Of a stretch of DNA of 64,000 nucleotides, positions 22,503 to 33,206 are shown piece by piece. This stretch comes from Paramarasmius palmivorus. Its lineage: Eukaryota > Basidiomycota > Agaricomycetes > Agaricales > Marasmiaceae. The notes under the pieces are model-generated. The model was not told where the DNA came from and made no database searches. It saw nothing but the letters and a program-made list of their open reading frames with translations. The position numbers were made by a program, and so were the translations under genes. Location: the NCBI GenBank assembly GCA_037176845.1, contig JAYKXP010000015.1:1-64000 (forward strand). Direction: 5' to 3'. Numbering within the stretch: the first letter of the stretch is position 1; the number at the start of each line of letters is the position of its first letter.

Positions 22503-24104
22503 TCACGAGGTGATGTCGGAGGATGTGTACAGGCAGTACTACAATGGCAGATTCAGTGGCTTGTACTCGAGGCCAAGGTCTAAAAACACCATACCTTACT
22601 GTCAGGGCCTGATCCAGCCTTGGTAGGCTCGTCGCCATCGTCGTTGCCGTTGTACCTGTGCAGTCATCCATGAGATGGAGCAAAGCAAGACGGAACACCA
22701 CCTCATACCTCTGGCAGATGGTCGACACGCTTTGTGCCTTGGTCGTGCGGATCTTGGCAGTACTATGGATAGCATTGTTACGTGAAAAAGCCCGTTTCCA
22801 CAGGATGGGAGTAGGTGGCTTACTCTCCATAGTTACTGTCCGAGGGGAGGCGTTAGCAGCTGGTAGAAGATATTAATAGAGGGTAACTTACGAGTTGATG
22901 CCGACTAAGACGGAACCTGTAGGGGCGGATTCAGTGTGCACTTTCATAATCCAATCGAAGACTTGGACTTACCGTCAACTGCCCAAACATCATTGACCTG
23001 GACATCTCTCTTGTACATGGTGCCTTTGGAGGTGTTTATATTGAGTTTGAATCATTCATTATTAAGGTTATACTTACCGCAGTTGCCACACTAGCGGCAA
23101 GTAAAAGTCGCAGAAGATCAGACACAGCGTGTGGAGGTTTGTAGGACTCAGGAGGATCGACTCACGCTGCGGTAGAGTTTGCCGAAGTCTTCAGCGTAGA
23201 ACTGGATAAAGGTTTAGAGATAAGCTAGGATAACAATGAGGAGAGTGTGCTGACCGAGTTGATGATAACGGTTCCACCACCTGAAGGAAATGAACATTTG
23301 TGTGGCGATAACGTTTATCTTCTACTTACCATTGTGCTGGACAACTGACAGCCGAATAGCATTCGTTGAGAAAGCAAGAACTTGGAAAAGAGACAGGAAA
23401 CATACTCTTGTCGTCTGCGTGCTATGATCACTGGTGTTCAGAGCAAGACTTGGTCTACATTAATGTTGACTTACTTTAGCCTAAAGAACCATCAGTACTG
23501 AGGTACAGACATCAAAAATCGACTTACTCCACCATAGTTAATTCGAGACGTTCCACTCTTCTGCTTGATGGTGATAGCGTCTTCGCAGACGTCCTGATCT
23601 CGGAGTCAGACATCATTACTATTAAGTACACTGCACGATGGGCACATACCTCAAAGAAGACGTGATCAATAGTGCAAGATCCTATTCGAGTTGAAAGTCA
23701 AATGTCATATTCACTACCCATTACGAGAGGCATACCGAGACAATGAATTCCCTCAGACTGGTCTTTACCGATGACGACTCGGCTTATAGTCGCACCTTCT
23801 TCGAGAAGGAAAACGGCATCCGAATCGCCACCTTCGTTTTGACCGTTGCAAGCTCCGGAACCACGATCGTACCGGGTATATGGTTGGGGTGGCGTAAATG
23901 TCTGGCCAGCAGCAACGGTGATGGGCTTGCTAAGGTGACTGGTAGTTGGTGGGGATGGAAAAACGTTGGTCGCTGCGCGACGCTCAAGCCTGTAAGAGGG
24001 GGTAACGGTCAGCCTCCTGACAGCAGGAAAAGTGAGATTATTCACGGATTGGCAGCCGCAAGGACGGCTAGAGCTACAATGGTAGAGAGCTGAAGAGAGA
24101 ACAT
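22503..24104 (-). CDS. Secreted pectate lyase, PL3
   Basis: Begins MFSLQLSTIVALAVLAAAN (signal) at 24104 and ends YTSSDITS-stop at 22503. The gene is cut into about ten very small exons by 50-60 bp introns, which hides it from frame searches. PL3 signatures appear in order: ITVAAGQTFTPPQPYTRYDR, GSGACNGQNEGGDSDAVFLL, GTTISR-like region (GATISRVVIGKDQSEGIHC), DHVFFEDVCEDAITIK, GGGTVIINS, FYAEDFGKLYRSCGNC, VNDVWAVDGSVLVGIN, then RYNGNDDGDEPTKAGSG. The enzyme cleaves de-esterified homogalacturonan by beta-elimination in the presence of calcium, outside the cell. TATAAAAA lies at 24165-24172. Individual exon borders are approximate; family assignment is strong. Confidence 0.82.
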
Positions 24105-24164
24105 CCTTGAAGGCTTCTGGAGTACAGATTCGCTTGGGTCTGATAATGACTGCTAGTACAAGGG

Positions 24165-24172
24165 TTTTTATA
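24165..24172 (-). promoter_or_regulatory. TATA box of the PL3 pectate lyase gene
   Basis: Reads TATAAAAA on the minus strand about 60 bp before the ATG. The rest of 24105-24684 shows no further gene and holds the divergent 5' regions of the lyase and the CUE-domain gene. Confidence 0.45.
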
Positions 24173-24684
24173 TGCCCAGGATACTTGCCTCTCGGGTGTT
24201 AGCACCCTACATCTTTCCGGCGGTCCGCTGGAGCTTCAGTACTAGAGCGCACCAGACCAGAAAGCTCATGACATTATGCTTGCTCGACTCAGTTTCGGAA
24301 AAACCACGTTAGAACGCGTCGAGAAAAGCTGTTGAGAGTAGCACACAACGGCCCGCATGCAGATGTACGGGTATTCAGTAGGCTTTTGATAAGCAGGGAC
24401 AAGAGTCAAAATGCTTGATGCCTCTTTGATATCAGTGCAAACGACCATGTCATGAGGAGTTAAGGGTTAGTTACCACCCAGAGTCCGCGTGTAAAGCAAT
24501 CCAGGATATATCCGAAATTCATTCTATCCGAAGGCAAGTCAAACAAATGACGATTTGGTCCCTGAAACGATTGAGGCTGAGACAAAATCTGGAGGGTATA
24601 GAGAAACCAGAGCACTTACTAGCTAAACGTGGTGGTAGTTTGCAGAGAAAGGATCGGGAAAAATTAGCGCCCGCCAACCTAACC

Positions 24685-26863
24685 ATGACCGTGACGCTGC
24701 TCACTGCCTGGCCATCTACGCAAACAAGACAATCTCTGAGTGCTTCACGACGTGCATCTCTCTACCAAACTGTCTCATCGTGCCTATCCAACTTTCTTCA
24801 ACTTCCTCCCCAGAAGCAGGATCCAGCAGCAGCTCGTACATTTGTGAGCACTTATACCAAAGATGCTGCAGCACAGACACTTCAGGCTCTCATATGGGAG
24901 TCTGAGCAGCCGGATTCACCCAAGGAACAGAAAGAAATCCGAAAGAAGAGTCTGCTTCTAGCAGAACAGATTGCCTCGACAGTCGATATCCAAGCTCTTC
25001 TCAACCTCGCCATCGTCTACGCACGGACCAACAGTCAACGTACTCGGACAATCTTTTCAACCGTCATCCATGAAAATCCAGAGTTTTTATCGAGTATAGA
25101 ATCAGAACTTGTTCCAGCATTCGCAAGGGTACTCTCGTCGAGCAATGTCACAGGTCTATATGGTATTCGGAAGGCCGCGCATTGCATTAAATCCTTTCTT
25201 CACGTCTCTCCACCGGAAGTTGTTCGTTCATTTGCTCATTCGAAAGAGTTCATTGTAGAATTGGCGAAAGCATATAATGTTGGGCTGGGAGGCATTGCAC
25301 GTTCCTACGGTGGTTTCACGGGAGACGAAAATGAAGAGGACGATTGGAAAAAGATATGGGTCGCAACCAAAGTCGATTTACTCGACTCTTTCCACATCTG
25401 CCTATCCACACTACTCACAGATCTCGCTTCAGCCTCTGGACAAAGGCTAGTAGTCGAAGCAGATCGGACGTTCGACATCCTTTTCGCGCTCCTCGAAGTT
25501 CCCACTGCATCCACATCTACATCCCCGTTATCGACACGTACACCATTCCTCAATCAGTCCCTCTTAGCCGATTATCAACACTCCTATGATCTCGAGCGCA
25601 CGTTGGCTTCGTCGCTTAAACACGCCGCCGAAAAGGACGCACGACTGGATATCCTAGAGTCCAGTCTTCGGTCATTCAACAGCGAAGGTGGCCCTAAAGG
25701 AAGTCCCGGTGTTCTAAAGCTTCTCATTCGGTCATCTGGCTTGCCTCCCGGGGTCAGTTCGAAGGGAAAGGGCAAAGCAGCGGCACCAACACCAGCACCA
25801 GCACCCGTCGAGGCAGATCCCGATATCGACATCAAAGTCGCCTCCGTCCTTGATATCCTACCCGACCAGTCTCCAGAGTATATCAAGGCTCTTCTGTCTC
25901 ACCCGGACTTTCCTTATCGCGGGGACACAGAAAAAGTCGTTGACGCACTGTTGGGTGGAACAGCACCTTCGTTTGAAGAGCTGACACACTCTAACCATAA
26001 ACTGGGCACGCCTGCTGCTAAACCAGCTGAAGATGATATACATGCATACGTGAAATCAAGGCAAGGCGTTAATGAAGCAATGGATCCATCCCTTATATCC
26101 TTCGGGAAGAAAAAGTATGTCTACATTCGTCCTGCGCGCACATGGGCGTTTGCTCATCGTTCTCAATCCATAGCCAAAATGAGTCATCAACGGACTTCCT
26201 TGCGGACCGTTCGGAAATAGAACAATTGAAAGCCGACATTCTTCGTCGTGCTGAGGCATTCTCGGATTCTGAAGAGGAAGAGGTAGCACCAGAACAGGAG
26301 GATCCTGATCTGGATATGCAAAACCCCAATATCAAAATCTCCGGAGATGGTGAGGAAGAGAACGAGAATCAACCCGAATTGGAAGAGGAAGCAGAGAAAG
26401 AGAAGGAATCGATTGAAGTTATACTGGAAAGGGCATACGTCAAAGATGCAGCACTATTCAACAGAGACGCTGTGACGAGGAGGTCAAAGACTCGAGAAGA
26501 ACTAAAGTCAAAAACTGGATGGTCAGATGAACAGATCGAAGGATGGAAGATTATGCTGGAACGGGATGTATGTTCGAAGTCTCTTTTTCGCGTTTTGATC
26601 TTCACATATAGTTTTTACAGCCAAAGAAGAAGGAACGTCTCATCCGGAAATACGAAAACGAGGCACCGCAGAACCACTTAGTGCCGCCACCTCCCTCATC
26701 CTCGTCACGAGGGCGAGGCCGTGGCAGAGGTGGCGGCAGTCGCGGTGGCAGAGGTGGTGGCGGTAACAATGAGGCGAGAGACCGAGCACGTAAAGAACGT
26801 CAAGGCAATCAGGTTCGCCGGAGAGGGCACGATAAAAAGGTAGCGAAAACGGGAGGTACTTGA
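24685..26863 (+). CDS. CUE-domain protein of the ribosome-quality trigger complex (Cue3/Rqt3, ASCC2-like)
   Basis: ATG at 24685 (MTVTLLTAWPSTQTRQSLS) is preferred; the same frame extends up to an ATG at 24547, but that part looks like 5' UTR. The N-terminal helical region resembles ASCC2. The CUE domain is IKVASVLDILPDQSPEYIK...LLSHPDFPYRGDTEKVVDALL; the acidic middle (FSDSEEEEVAPEQED) and KTREELKSKTGWSDEQIEGW follow; after a second intron comes an RG/GGR-rich basic tail (RGRGRGRGGGSRGGRG). Ubiquitin binding through CUE lets the RQT complex recognise stalled, ubiquitinated ribosomes. Introns: about 26115-26175 and one near 26568-26620, both GT-AG. Confidence 0.8.
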
Positions 26864-27133
26864 CCTGTCAAGCGTACGAGGACCATTAAAGAAAACGAGT
26901 TCCAAGTGGTACGGTCCAGACGTAAACTCTTGCGAAATCGACTGTTATGCTTGACATAATAACACAAGTTTATATTGAGTTGACTAGTAGAGCGTGTGTA
27001 GACAGTATAAGGGACAAAGGGACAAAGGCGAACTGTGCTGACAATGATGGCAGTGACAGTTGAGTTGGCTCAAGTTCCCACGCGATACAAGCTTAACCGG
27101 TACTAAGTACCAACTCAACCTCTGTTACTTGCT
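26864..27133. other. Gap without gene
   Basis: 3' UTR of the CUE-domain gene and the 5' region of the first orphan-family member. No structure noticed. Confidence 0.4.
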
Positions 27134-28279
27134 ATGACAGGCATACCTTCGGAATGGTATCACCCGCGGAGTTTATTCTTGCTCTGTGCGCCCAAACCCG
27201 TCTATGGTGTTATCGACAGGTACCTCATTGCACTCACATCTGCAAACTGGCTGAGCAAAATACTTGGCGACGAGCCGTCCTTCTTTAACGGCGTTGACCC
27301 GGACAACAATCATGTACCCCTTCCTTCAAATCATCTAGACGACTTGCTCTGCTGCAAGGTGACAGGAGTAGGACACTATAGAAGTAGGGGAGGACCCAAA
27401 CACGAGATCATTGTGTTACATTTCGACTTTGGTTTTGAACAGAGATCTGTCAGGCTTCAGAGAGTCATGCATAAGGACCACTGTCCGATGCTCACCGGGT
27501 GAGTTAATTCTTGGTCTTCTGGCAATGATCCTGAAAACTTTGTGGCAGCTACGCATTTGTAGACGATGTGGTCATTGGCCCCTTTTATGAGCCTGGCCAT
27601 TCTGAGTTCACCATTGTACAAAAGTTTGCTGTGCCTCCAAGCATGTCCTTCAACATTCTTCAATGTGCTACACTTGCGCATGCCATTACCTACGTCTCCT
27701 GGGCTTACAGTGCTAGACAGTACATGTGTCTTTGGTGGGCCGGCACATTCTTCAACTGCGCTCGTCATATGTGTGGTGTTCCGCAACTTGTTAAAGGACC
27801 CGCCTTCCAACGTCGTGGACATATAGGGTCTACTCTGGTAGTAAACGACCAGTGTCAGCTTCGGTTCCCCTCCGGTTCAGAAATGGATGCGCTTCTTGCT
27901 CGCATGAATAGAGGCGCAAAGGCACACGAAAGAAGGGCAACACTCGAGGCATTGGAAGCAGCTTATAATGCTGATCAGGTACGATTGGAACGCTTGGATC
28001 AAGAAGGCCTCCGGAACAATCCCAAGGAAACAGTCTTGGCTGAGCAAGAGGTTTTGATGAGGGCATTAGTTGCAGAGCTCGAAAGACGATGCAAACCTGA
28101 TAAGGAGATGTCCTCTTCAGTAAGCTTTGCAACGCTTACTGATGGCATCGGTTGCCTTGACCGACTGGACAGACGGTCGTACCCGCTTCATGACGACGTG
28201 TAAGTTCTTCAACTTTCTATGCTGAATGCTCTCTCTGACTCGTTGCAGCACGAGAAAACACAAAATGACAGTCTTCTAG
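27134..28279 (+). CDS. Orphan-family protein, copy 1 (intact)
   Basis: ATG at 27134 (MTGIPSEWYHPRSLFLL). One clear intron (gtgagttaa...tggcag) splits the two halves; a second near the end (gacgt|gtaagt...ttgcag) moves the stop from 28203 to 28279. Recognisable blocks shared with copies 2 and 3 are HVPLPSNHLD, HYRSRGGPKHEIIVLHFDFG, RSVRLQRVMHKD, YAFVDDVVIGPFYEP, MSFNILQCATLAHAIT and LVKGPAFQRRG. The C-terminal third is a charged coiled coil (AHERRATLEALEAAYNADQ). No signal peptide or membrane span is certain. I do not recognise the family and assign no function. Confidence 0.6.
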
Positions 28280-28417
28280 CTCTATACTCGTTGAATAACT
28301 AACTACCACTACAGTATCCTGTGCCGATGGCGAACATGTACTTATAAGTACTCGGAAACGAGTCATACACTTCTACTTGTCATCGTCACAGAAAGGCCGG
28401 TCAGGTCTAGCAGCTCC

Positions 28418-28830
28418 TATACATGTGCCCCTTCCCTCAAATCACCTCGACAACCGGGAGGGCTGCAAGTTGACCAGTATAGAACACTACAGATCCAAGA
28501 ACCAGCCAACAAAACATGAAATAGTTGTATTACATCTGGACTCTAGTCTCCCTTTGGCGAAAGGTCAGTCTGGCTGGAGCGACTCATGCATGATATGCGT
28601 GCTGGGAATCCTTTGGTTTGCGGTGAGTTGAGTCCGGTCGAAATCAGGCTGTAAGTAACTGTGGTGCTGATAACATCCAGATATGCCTTTGTAGACGATA
28701 TATACATCAGCCCCTTTCACAAGCCTCGCGAATCTGAATACGCCATCATGCAATCCTTCGCCGTACCCACAAGCATATCTTTCAACATTCTTCAATGCGC
28801 TACACTTGCACACGCTATCACTTCACGTTT
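28418..28830 (+). pseudogene. Orphan-family copy 2, broken
   Basis: The sequence repeats the middle of copy 1: HVPLPSNHLDNREGCKLTSI, EHYRSKNQPTKHEIVVLHLD, then, after a one-base frame change near 28550, ERSVWLERLMHDM, and after the intron YAFVDDIYISPFHKPRESEY and SISFNILQCATLAHAITS. Similarity stops at about 28830; the N terminus, the second conserved half and the coiled coil are missing. The break point abuts the 3' end of the inverted copy 3. Confidence 0.65.
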
Positions 28831-29851
28831 AGCTTCACTCATCTGTCAAGGGCGAGTGTGAGCATATCAAGCGAAAACAATATGAAGTTCCTCTACTCAC
28901 CAACTCCATCGCCCCTAAGGCCCTTGCCTTTGCACCTTCGCTACGTCTCTGAAGCTCCGCTTGCAGATAATCTACACAAACCTGGGCCAGTAGACGGATT
29001 CTCAGGATAGCTTTCTCCTCCAGTTCCCGGCGAGTAACAGATCCAAGTGCATTCCAACGAGCAGAGAAAGAATTCGGTATCGCTTCCAGCATTTCGGGTC
29101 CCATCCGTTCGTTCTTCAGCCCTGCAGAAATAGCCCCACGGTTTGCGATAGATCTTGACGATTCTTCCGAAACTTGATGCTACAGTCGTTGCCGACAATC
29201 TGAACACCCCAAACCTTCCCTCGGTCACCGAAAGCTGGCCCTTGAACGCTTTCCGAGATGCTTTCGTGATGTAGAGCGCGAAGAACCTGCATAAAGGATG
29301 TGGTATACCACATGGACATGTAGCGTGTCATCCCGAAGTCTTTGTCAAACAAGGTGAGAGCGGTCGCGAGAGAGGCTACGTCCAAGACATTGACACGGGG
29401 ATTGGCGACCTGAAAGTTAATCTGCTCGATGAGTTGATACGAGTCGAGAGCTTCTTGCGATAGTGATAGCGATTCAACGTGGGTGTCGATGGTCATCGTG
29501 TCCAAGTTGCCTACTCCCAGGAATTTCTCTAGTGTGAAGCTGTTGGTATCAAAGTGGTTTAGAGTGCGAGTTTGGATGATATGGTTGTATAGCTCACCTG
29601 GGGAGCGTGTCATTTCTGAATCGCTCGAGACGAATCATCCGTGTTTGGTCCCCGAGATCGACAGTGATGACCAAGAGTTCGTGGAAGGGACGTGGTCTGC
29701 GATAATGCCGAACAGTACGAACGAGAAACTTTTGGATCTCTTCTAGGCGGTGAGGAGACCAATGCGCACTAAAGCTTTCAGCGAGGTCTATGAACCACTC
29801 GCTGGGGCAGCCTTCCCAGGTGGTTGATTGAGTTAGTCCGGGAAAGGCCAT
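28792..29851 (-). CDS. Orphan-family protein, copy 3 (inverted, divergent)
   Basis: ATG at 29851 (MAFPGLTQSTTWEGCPSEWF) gives the same PSEW start motif as copy 1. Aligned blocks are HYRRPRPFHELLVITVDLGD against HYRSRGGPKHEIIVLHFDFG, RMIRLERFRND, NVLDVASLATALT against NILQCATLAHAIT, TRYMSMW and VQGPAFGDRGKVWGVQIVGN. The C-terminal coiled coil is RRELEEKAILRIRLLAQVCV followed by YLQAELQRRSEGA. A 38-bp intron (near 29116-29153) or a frameshift is needed between KFRKN and the coiled coil. The final exon (MSEAKREVIACASVAH-stop) overlaps the end of copy 2 in antisense. Function unknown. Confidence 0.5.
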
Positions 29852-30671
29852 CGAGTAAAGGCGATCTCTAGTGAAGACAAGGGAGGATTCTCGAAGGCGA
29901 AGATTTTGTGCTAAAGAACGAAAAGAGCGAGGTTGAGAGACTGTGATGGTTGTGGTTGAACGTTGAACGAAGCAGAACTTCAAGAAGTCGTCTCACACCG
30001 GGCCGACACGACTCGGCCCGAGTCCGAAATATCTAGAAGTCCTTTCGCTTCAACCACTACAATGTAAGCTTACTGTCAATGAACTATATCTCATGTAACT
30101 CTGCTCAGAAGCCTCTGCCTTGTGGAAGATAAATGTCGTAGACGTGGCCAGCTCTGCATTCTGCTAGTTCTTGTGTTCACGGCAATCACGTCCAATAATT
30201 ATAAGTGATCATTGAGAAAGTTCGGGCCAGTTGAGGCCACTGAGGCGTTTATCGAAGGTAAGTATAGATCTCTTGATGAGCTGAGATATTCCGTGACACT
30301 CAGTTCTAAACAGAATCCTCGCCGGAGTTGATACATTCTCCCAAATGGGATCTGCATCCCCCATGGCATTGCGTCCCGGTTGAAGTACAAGCTACCCATC
30401 TTGTCAAAGATCTCCACCCGGTTCTCAGCATGCATGATCAATGGAAGGAATGTCAGGATAGAACTGAATTAGATGAACGTAGTAACGTGTAGGGACATCA
30501 AGCGGCGTACTTATGTATAACAAAATAATTCAAACATTAAACCCATGCGACCTCGCTCCGGTCTAGGAGAATCTAAAGCCTACTGCAGAAGGTTGAAAGA
30601 AGTGTACATCGTCAAAAAATGAAAGCGTTTTACGACTTCTACGATTCCTCTAAGAAAGGGAACCTCTACAT
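29852..30671. other. Gap between orphan family and LCB2
   Basis: No supported gene. A minus-strand frame at 30199-30441 (MIMHAENRVEIFDKMGSLYF) has an ATG but no family signal or partner exons. The left side is copy 3's promoter and the right side is LCB2's 3' UTR. Confidence 0.35.
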
Positions 30672-32861
30672 TCATGCCTCTGGCATGTTAACCAACTCTA
30701 CCGCCCGGCTCGTAATATCATCAATGCTCCATCTCTCCTTCCATGGAACTCCATGCTTCAAATCCATAACATCTCCAATCTCATCGCAAGCTCTCAAGAC
30801 ACAATCAATGTCCTCCTTGGTGTGCGCAGCACTAACGCAGAACCGTACCCGGGTCGTGATCAAAGGTGTTGCGGGATAAGCGACAACAACAATGATGATT
30901 GGCACCTCACGGTCCTTCATCATTCGGTGGAACATCATCATCTTTCCGGGGTTGAATAGGATGAGGGGTACGATAGGGGAAGCGATGTGTCCGTAGGTGA
31001 TGAAGCCAAGTTTGTCGAGACCACGGTGAAGGTAGGCGGAATTGAATGCCAACCGACGGAGACGGGAGTTACCTTCGACACCTGATGTTAGCTCAGGAGG
31101 AAGCGACATCCATGCGGGCAGACATCTTTGGGGAACGGGGCCGGGATGGTGATACTCGTCGTCAGCTCGAAGGGTCGAAACGGAGCCGTTCGAGCCGTGG
31201 CTAGAGGTAAGACTGAGACTGTTGGAAGAAGAGTTCAAGGACGAGGTATCGACACCCATGATGCTAGACATGCTAGCAATGACTTGAGTGAGAACAGGGA
31301 TCGTCATAGCTTCGGCGTATGGACCCGAATAGCCTCGAACACGAAGTCGGTCGATAAGAGCCTTTTTGCCAGCAATGTAACCACCAGCGGCACCGAATGA
31401 CTTTGTGAAAGTACCCATGAGGATATCAATGTCTTTGGGGTCGACACCGAAGTAGTCAGCAACACCACGTCCATGAGGTCCGATCGCGCCAATGGAATGA
31501 GCTTCATCGACGTAAAGATAGAACTAGAGATCTTTGCGTTAGCCAGAAGTTACGAACGCAAGGAAACTCAAACTTGCCTTGTACTTCTGCTTCAACTGGA
31601 CCAGCTCGGGCAGGTTGCACATCGTTCCTTCCATACTGTACAGTCCCTCGACAATAACCAAAATCTTCTTCCAGGGTCTGTGGGTCTTGGGTTGACCCTG
31701 ACTGATCACCTCCCTCAACAATGACTCTAGGTTCTTCATGTCGTTGTGCTTGAACATCCTCACATGCACACCACTGTGCCTAACACCGAACCTAATCGAC
31801 GTGTGGTTCAATTCGTCAGAGATGACAAGGCACCCTCTTCCAACAAGCGCAGGGATAAAAGTGGAGTTGGTAGCGAAACCCATGGAGGAAATCAACGCGT
31901 CCTCAGTGCCGACAAACTTGGCGACAAGGGCCTCTCCAACAGCATGAAGCTCGTTTGAACCACCTTCGAGACGCGAACCACATGTGCTAACACCGTAACG
32001 TTTGATAGATTCTTCTACCACGTCGGCACAACCGCCGCGAGCTTGAGCGAAACCGAGGTAATTGTATGAAGAGATGTTGAGAGCACGAGTTTTGGTTCCA
32101 GTAATGATCTGGGTTCGGTTATAATCCGTCGAAATGCGATCAAGGAGCATAATGGTTCGCCCAGCAACCCCAGTAACGGGCTGAGCGAAACATTCATCCA
32201 TACGGGTCTTCAACCGACGTGTGTAGAACGAATCGAAATCCGAGTTGAGAGGCGCATATCCCTATTCAGTTCATCAGCATTGTTCGAATCAGAATGTAGA
32301 ACCGCGTTCACGCACATCATGAGGCATCAAATGTCTATACGCCTTGGGATTCAACTTCTTTCCCAAAAAGTCCCGAACATGGCCCAGACAAATGAGAATG
32401 AGGTAGCTGATGTATGTCGAGAGAAGAATGTAGTACGGAGGGTCCTTTTCGATGTGTGCACTAATAGGAGCACCTGGGGGGTGCATGCTAGTATGACGGT
32501 ACTCCTCGCTCGCGCAATGACCGAATTCGGTGTGAACGGTGGTAAAGACCTGTTCAGAAGTCGGAGGCCTGGCTGGGATAGAAAGAGGACTATCCTCGTC
32601 GTCAAAGTCGGCGAGCTCTGTGTTGTCAGACGACGAGGAAGTGACCGACGAAGACATGGAGAGAGCTGGGGTGCTGGTGGGAGTAGGAGTACGAGCACGA
32701 GCACGGGCGTCTGCCTGTGACAAGGCAGAGAGGTAAGAGGCCGCAGAAGCCATGGTGGGTGAAAGTGACGAGGTAGAACGCTTCTTGAAAATAGACTGAG
32801 ACCCCGTAGACGAAGACCTGTTCATGGCCATCGGCGACGGTAAAGGGGAGCTAATGGGCAT
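30672..32861 (-). CDS. LCB2: Serine palmitoyltransferase subunit 2 (LCB2)
   Basis: Catalyses, with LCB1, the first step of sphingolipid synthesis (serine + palmitoyl-CoA to 3-ketosphinganine) at the ER membrane. The N-terminal extension is Ser/Thr-rich and low complexity; then one membrane segment (YYILLSTYISYLILICLG), LNISSYNYLGFAQARGGCAD, YGVSTCGSRLEGGSNELHAV, SDELNHTSIRFGVRHSG, VEGLYSMEGTMCNLPEL, and the PLP-binding lysine in GTFTKSFGAAGGYIAGKK (VDEAHSIGAIGPHGRG just before). A Ser-rich insertion (LNSSSNSLSLTSSHGSNG) sits between catalytic lysine and C-terminal domain, as in other fungi. Three exons: the main start at 32861, introns near 32265 and 31530. About 690 residues, full length. 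Confidence 0.92.
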
Positions 32862-33206
32862 TTCTATCCTGCTTCAACGCTGTTCAAGACGTCGGCGAAA
32901 GGTGTTTCTATGTCGTCCTTGTCGTTATTCGCGTCGTCGCAGTCGTCGTCGAGGTCAAGAAGGCAAGGGTAATTTAGGCGAGGTCACTGAACATTTTCCG
33001 TTTTTGACGAAATCTGTATTACACGAACCGCCCCAAATCACGGACGGAAACGTAATAGCCTTACCCCATCCGGTACAGCCCTGTACAACTATTCCGCCCG
33101 CTCTACAACAGAAAACACGATAGAAACACAGTATGAAACAAAAGTCCATGAATATCTATACATCCATCATCCATTACAGAGAGCCACCACGTCCAATTAC
33201 AGTGAC
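32862..33206. other. LCB2 5' region and UGD 3' UTR
   Basis: About 345 bp between two minus-strand genes. It includes a CGTCG-rich stretch at 32885-32960 close to the LCB2 start, likely 5' UTR or core promoter. No gene seen. Confidence 0.4.

Noticed and set aside
24547..24684. N-terminal extension of the CUE-domain gene
   Set aside because: In frame with an earlier ATG, but the sequence is basic and unlike the ASCC2/Cue3 N terminus; more likely 5' UTR, so the start was set at 24685.
30199..30441. 80-codon minus-strand frame near LCB2
   Set aside because: No domain, no partner exons, no start context; could be chance.
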